In this document: piece after piece, positions 57,783 through 64,000 of the stretch
How the letters are laid out: every line of letters begins with the position of its first letter
Numbering within the stretch: the stretch's first letter is position 1
Assembly (NCBI RefSeq): GCF_036188265.1
Contig: NZ_CP108093.1
Coordinates: 1,736,001 to 1,800,000 of the forward strand
DNA length: 64,000 nt
Reading direction: 5' to 3'
Origin: Streptomyces sp. NBC_00247
Lineage (GTDB): Bacteria; Actinomycetota; Actinomycetes; Streptomycetales; Streptomycetaceae
Translations under genes and position numbers: made by a program
Notes under the pieces: generated by a model
The model's database searches: none
Seen by the model: only the letters and a program-made list of their open reading frames with translations
Told to the model about the DNA's origin: nothing

Positions 57783-59036
57783 TCACCGCCCCGCGCGGAG
57801 CGCCCCGGACCCCACCGGGAGGGCCGAACCCGCCTTCCACCGCTTCCAGTCGAGGTTCCAGCCACTGAGTCCGTTGTCCGGGGCGACCGTCTTGTCGTCG
57901 GAGTTGACGACCTCCACCACGTCGCCGACGAGGGTGCGGTCGAAGAACCAGCCGGCCGGCGCGGAGGCGCTGCCGCCCTTCTCGTCCCGCAGCCCGATGC
58001 AGCCGTGGCTGACGTTCTCGGAGCCGAAGGTCTCCTCGGGTGCCCAGTAGTTGCCGTGCAGGAAGGTGCCGGACTCGGTGAGCCGGATGGCGTGCGGCAC
58101 GTCCTTGATGTCGTACTCCCCGCCGAAGCCCACCGTCCGCCCGTCCATCCGGGTCACCTCGTGGAGTTCGCTGACCACCATCTTCCCGTTGTACGTGGTG
58201 GTCTTCGGCGCCCCCGCGGTGATCGGCACGGTACTGACGAGCTCGCCGTCCCGGCGCACCTCCATGGTGTGCCCGGCCGCGTCGACCAGGGAGACCTGGG
58301 AGCGGCCCACGGTGAAGCGGACGCGCTTGTTCTGGCTTCCGTACACGCCGGGTGAGCCCTCCACGTCCCGCAGCCCGATGTCGACGGTGACCACCGTGCC
58401 CGGCTTCCAGTACTTCTCCGGCCGGAAGTCGAGCCGGTCCTTGCCGAACCAGTGGCCGGACACCTCCACGGCGGGGACGGCGGTGACCTTGACGGCCCGC
58501 TGTACCGCGGCACGGTCGGTGACGGGGCTGCTGAAGTCGAGGGAGACGATCATGCCGGTGCCGACCGTCGAGCGGTGCTCCGGTTTGACGTAGCCGATGA
58601 AGTGGTGCCCGGGGATGAGCGTGGTGAAGGTGGTGTGCCGGGCCGACCTGCGCCCGGCGCCGTCCACCGCCACCGCGTCGACGCTGTACTTCGCGGCGAG
58701 CCGGAGGCGTCCGGTACCGCCGGTGGGGGTCCACCGGCGGCCGTCCTCGGAGATCTTTCCGGTGATCCGGCCGCTCCGGGCGTCCTCGATCTGCGCCACC
58801 TCGACGCTCTCCAGGTGCCCGTCCGGGACCTCCACCTCCATGCGGGTGGAGGCCGGGACGTTCTTCGCGCCGTCCGCCGGGAGAATCCGGATCACGTCCT
58901 CGGGGGCGCGGGGCTTCCCGTTGACGAAGGGGATGTGGCCGGTGCAGCCGGTCAGTACGGCCGCGAGCGCCAGTAGTCCTGCCCATGTCAGCACGGCGGC
59001 CGGACCGGTCCGCGCTCTCTTCGCTGTGTGAGTCAC
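57783..59036 (-). CDS. L,D-transpeptidase lipoprotein (second copy)
   Basis: A 417-aa paralogue of the preceding gene. The signal peptide LTWAGLLALAAVLTGC ends in a lipobox. Ig-like domains and a YkuD domain follow with VPHAIRLTESGTFLHGNYW, the catalytic Cys in VSHGCIGLRD, and a WNLDWKRWK C-terminal block equal to the other copy. The frame is open upstream by over 2 kb but only because it is antisense to glgX; GTG 59036 (GGGGGTGC before it) is the sensible start. The two copies are same-strand and 197 bp apart. Confidence 0.93.
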   Translation of the reverse strand: MTHTAKRARTGPAAVLTWAGLLALAAVLTGCTGHIPFVNGKPRAPEDVIRILPADGAKNVPASTRMEVEVPDGHLESVEVAQIEDARSGRITGKISEDGRRWTPTGGTGRLRLAAKYSVDAVAVDGAGRRSARHTTFTTLIPGHHFIGYVKPEHRSTVGTGMIVSLDFSSPVTDRAAVQRAVKVTAVPAVEVSGHWFGKDRLDFRPEKYWKPGTVVTVDIGLRDVEGSPGVYGSQNKRVRFTVGRSQVSLVDAAGHTMEVRRDGELVSTVPITAGAPKTTTYNGKMVVSELHEVTRMDGRTVGFGGEYDIKDVPHAIRLTESGTFLHGNYWAPEETFGSENVSHGCIGLRDEKGGSASAPAGWFFDRTLVGDVVEVVNSDDKTVAPDNGLSGWNLDWKRWKAGSALPVGSGALRAGR

Positions 59037-59186
59037 GCACCCCCAACGACCGGGGTCGCTCCGGGGAAACGTGAGTGTGGGCCTCCCGGTGGGCAGAACA
59101 GGGGGGAGGACTTCACCGGGAGGCCGCGGCCGGGACGCCGCGCGTCTCCCGTTCTGCCCGTCCCCACGAGCCGCAGGAGGCCGGGA

Positions 59187-61457
<2,271 letters not shown>

Positions 61458-61481
<24 letters not shown>

Positions 61482-62333
61482 CGGGCGCAGCCCTGTGCCC
61501 GCAGGGTCTACGGGGCGGGCCGGCAGGACGCCGCTGGTGCGGAACCCACCCTGGGCGGGGGCGCGGTCCACACCGCTCTGGCGGCCCCGCCACCGGGGTC
61601 CGGTGGCCCGCTCGTACGCGGCGCGCAGGCCGGCCGGAATCAGGCGGAGGCGTTCGTCGGGGAGGGGGCTGCCGTTCGCCGCGGCCCAGGCGTGGATCTC
61701 CTCGAAGTCGGCCGCCGGGGAGCCCATGACCGCGTAGACGGGGAGGCGGCCCCCGGCCAGGGAGGTGCGGGGCAGGGAGAGACCGAAGCGTTCTTCGAAG
61801 ACGGCCAGAGTGCGGCGGCGGTGTCCGTCGTGGTCGTCGATGCCGGGGTCGCGGAGAGCCGCGCCGTCGGGGCGCAGGATTCCGGCGGCCACGAGCTCCG
61901 GCAGGAGCGGATCGCCCCCTTCGCCGTACCGGCGGTACTCCTCGCACAGGCCGAATCCGGTGACTGTGCGGCCGTCACGGCCGTAGGAGACGTGCGTGGG
62001 CGGATGCTCGGAGTTGTGGTGGTAGTGGACGGCTTCCACGCCGTCGCGCGCGACCTCGTCCAGCTTGTCGAGGTAGGGGCCGTAGGTGATCGCGAACGCC
62101 CAGCCGGCGTGCTCACCGACGCGGACGACGGCGCTGCCCGGTCCCCGGCCGGGGTAGGCGTCGATGTCGAGACCGGTGATCTCGTCGTCGGTCATCGCCT
62201 CCGCCGCCGAGCCCGCCCGCGCGCCCATGCGAACCGCCAGCTCTTCGGCGCCGATGCCCCGGGCGAAGTGCACGTCCAGCATCCAACCGGAACTGGAGGT
62301 CCTGCCGACCATCCACTGAAGACCGTCGCTCAC
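61458..62333 (-). CDS. DUF6461-like protein
   Basis: A 291-aa protein. GTG 62333 has GGGAG 6-10 nt upstream. The first ~170 residues, with WMLDVHFARGIGAEELAVRMGA, GWAFAITYGPYLDKLDEVARDGVEAVHYHHNSEH (quoted in part: HYHHNSEHPPTHVSYGRDG) and GFGLCEEYRRYGE, resemble DUF6461 proteins, whose function is unknown. The rest (VFEERFGLSLPRTSLAGGRLPVYAVMG) is less clear. The 3' end overlaps glgX by 24 bp convergently, so no terminator separates them. Confidence 0.65.
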
Positions 62334-62491
62334 GTTGTTCTCCCAGGAGGAACGCCCACACTGTCCGGTACTCGACGAGCCTGAAGCGTGTGGCGGTTCC
62401 CGGTCTCTCGCCACCGGTGCGGAGCCGGAGCTCCCGGTCGGCCGGAAAACCCGGTGGGGGTGGTCAGTGGTGAAACATAGGATCACCCCTG

Positions 62492-64000
62492 ATGCCCCCG
62501 AACCCCGCCGAGCGCACGGACCGGTCCACCGTGCGCTCCCTCAAGCGCTTGTGGCCCTACCTCCGTCCCGTACGAGCCCGCTGGCTCGCCGCCGCGTGTG
62601 TCGCGGTGGTCGCTTCCGGGCTCGGCCTCGTCTTCCCGCTCGTGCTCAAGTGGATGGTGGACGGTCCGGTGGCCGACCGTGACCCGGGCGGGGTCTGGCT
62701 GGGGGCGCTGTGGCTGCTTCTCCTGGGCATCGTGGAGGCGGTGCTGTTCGGGCTGCGGCGGTGGCTGGTGGCCCGGCCGCTGGCCGGGGTCGAGGCGGGT
62801 ATGCGGGCGGACCTGTACCACCGTCTCCAGCGGCTGCCGATGGCCTTCCACGACCGCTGGCCCTCCGGTCAGCTGCTGTCGCGCGGCACCACCGACCTGA
62901 TGCTGGTGCGCATGTTCCTGGCGTTCCCGCTGACCTTCCTGCTGGTCAACACGGTGACGATCGCCATCGGGTTCGTCATCCTGTTCGTCCAGGAGTGGAC
63001 CCTGGGGCTGGTGCTGCTCGCCCCGGCGGTCCCGCTGATGATCCTCAGCTCGATCTTCGAGTCGAGGTACTCCCTCGCGGCGCGCACCGCCCAGGACCAG
63101 GTCGGCGATCTGACGACGGTCGTCGAGGAGAGCGTGCTCGGCATCCGGATCATCAAGGGGTTCGGCCGGCACCGCAGCCAGGCGCGGGCGTTCCGGGAGC
63201 TGTCGCACCGGCTGCGTTCGACCGAGCTGACCAAGGCCCGGCTGCTGGCGGGGATCTGGGCGCTCATCACCGGGGTGCCGGAGTTGGCGATCGGCGCGGC
63301 GCTGGTCCTCGGCACCGTTCAGGTGGCGGACGGCGACCTGTCGGCGGGGACGCTGGTGGCGTTCCTGTCGACGGCCCTCGCGCTGCGCTGGCCGGTGGAG
63401 TCGATCGGTTTCCTGCTCGCGATGAGCCAGGAGGCGGCGACCGCGACCGACCGCTACTTCGAGGTCATGGACGTGGCGGAGGAGAGCGGGCTCGCGTCCG
63501 GGGGCTCCACCGGTGCTGCGGCCGGCACCGCGCCCGGGATGGTCTTCGAGGGGGTCTCCTTCCGCTACCCGGACGCGGCCCCGGATTCCGTGCCCGTGCT
63601 CGCCGAAATCGATCTGCACGTCCGGCCGGGCGAGACGATGGCGCTGGTCGGAGCGACCGGTTCCGGCAAGACGACGCTCACCGCCCTGGTGCCCCGGCTG
63701 CACGAGCTCGCCGGCGGGCGGATCACCCTGGACGGTGAGGACGTCGTCTTGATGGAGCGGGCGCGGCTGCGCTCGCTGGTGTCGGTGGCCTTCGAGGAGC
63801 CGACGCTGTTCTCGGCCACGGTCGGCGAGAACGTGCTGATGGGGGCGGACGGCGCCGACGACGGGGACCTGAACCGTGCCCTGGACGTCGCCCAGGCCCA
63901 CTTCGCGCACGAGCTGCCCGAGGGCACCGGCACCCAGGTCGGCGAGCAGGGGCTGAGTCTGTCGGGCGGTCAGCGCCAGCGGCTCGCGCTGGCCCGCGCG
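62492..64000 (+). CDS. ABC exporter (transmembrane + ATPase), partial at right edge
   Basis: 503 residues present. ABC_membrane region (~25-305) with six helices and KGFGRHRSQARAFRELSHRLR coupling area; the ATPase part begins MVFEGVSFRYPDA, with Walker A LVGATGSGKTTLTAL and the signature LSLSGGQRQRLALARA at the window end. Walker B is outside. Lacks a signal peptide. It is probably one subunit of a homo- or heterodimeric exporter; a partner may lie beyond 64000. AGGAT is upstream of ATG 62492. Confidence 0.92.
   Translation, partial: MPPNPAERTDRSTVRSLKRLWPYLRPVRARWLAAACVAVVASGLGLVFPLVLKWMVDGPVADRDPGGVWLGALWLLLLGIVEAVLFGLRRWLVARPLAGVEAGMRADLYHRLQRLPMAFHDRWPSGQLLSRGTTDLMLVRMFLAFPLTFLLVNTVTIAIGFVILFVQEWTLGLVLLAPAVPLMILSSIFESRYSLAARTAQDQVGDLTTVVEESVLGIRIIKGFGRHRSQARAFRELSHRLRSTELTKARLLAGIWALITGVPELAIGAALVLGTVQVADGDLSAGTLVAFLSTALALRWPVESIGFLLAMSQEAATATDRYFEVMDVAEESGLASGGSTGAAAGTAPGMVFEGVSFRYPDAAPDSVPVLAEIDLHVRPGETMALVGATGSGKTTLTALVPRLHELAGGRITLDGEDVVLMERARLRSLVSVAFEEPTLFSATVGENVLMGADGADDGDLNRALDVAQAHFAHELPEGTGTQVGEQGLSLSGGQRQRLALARA

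Overview
The window is a piece of a high-GC actinobacterial chromosome, almost certainly Streptomyces. Signs are the strong G/C bias in third codon positions, frequent GTG starts with GGAG-type ribosome sites, Tat signal sequences, SpoIIE-type phosphatase and small ATP-binding anti-sigma-like proteins, a c-di-GMP enzyme resembling RmdB, a class I terpene synthase, and a gene order (gatCAB - c-di-GMP enzyme - ligA - mnmA - cysteine desulfurase - opp - gcvTH - glyA - sdaA - glgX) that I associate with the conserved Streptomyces core. I see no insertion sequence, prophage, CRISPR array, rRNA or tRNA gene.

Layout. 1-2.9 kb: partial membrane protein, GNAT acetyltransferase and cupin (overlapping), ArsB/NhaD-type transporter. 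3.0-6.6 kb: gatC-gatA-(80 aa membrane protein)-gatB, the tRNA-dependent amidotransferase operon. 6.8-12.7 kb: GGDEF/EAL membrane protein, DNA ligase LigA, MetE-like protein. 12.8-19.3 kb: short-chain dehydrogenase, LOG-family protein, DUF427 protein, hydrolase, MnmA, Tat-exported amidase, cysteine desulfurase (the likely sulfur donor for MnmA) and two small membrane proteins. 19.4-23.5 kb: FabR/DesT-like TetR regulator, MFS transporter, thioesterase, TRIC-like channel. 23.6-29.9 kb: a five-gene oligopeptide ABC importer in the order permease - binding lipoprotein - permease - ATPase - ATPase, with a hairpin after the binding-protein gene. 30.5-33.3 kb: two SseB-like proteins and a P-loop protein with a perfect 42-bp repeat array. 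33.5-38.2 kb: tandem glycine riboswitch, gcvT, gcvH, glyA, then sdaA behind a leader that can form two mutually exclusive hairpins. Together these genes turn excess glycine into C1 units, serine and pyruvate. 38.4-43.4 kb: degenerate PIN protein, YbaK-like deacylase, secreted beta-helix protein, and a Tat-exported metallophosphoesterase with a C-terminal LamG-like domain. 43.6-50.1 kb: PAS/GAF/SpoIIE/ATPase signalling protein, orphan terpene synthase, PGRP-type amidase. 50.2-56.2 kb: formylglycine-generating enzyme carrying its own CxPxR-like motif, carboxylesterase, EF-hand protein, a small AT-rich patch with a possible 34-aa peptide, ATP-binding anti-sigma-like protein, enoyl-CoA hydratase, hydrolase. 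56.3-64 kb: two paralogous L,D-transpeptidase lipoproteins, glgX, a DUF6461-like protein and an ABC exporter cut by the right edge.

Most of this is core metabolism and cell-envelope biology. The parts I consider least ordinary are the sdaA leader, the formylglycine enzyme's N-terminus, the small peptide region at 53.3 kb, the lone terpene synthase and the repeat-tailed P-loop protein.
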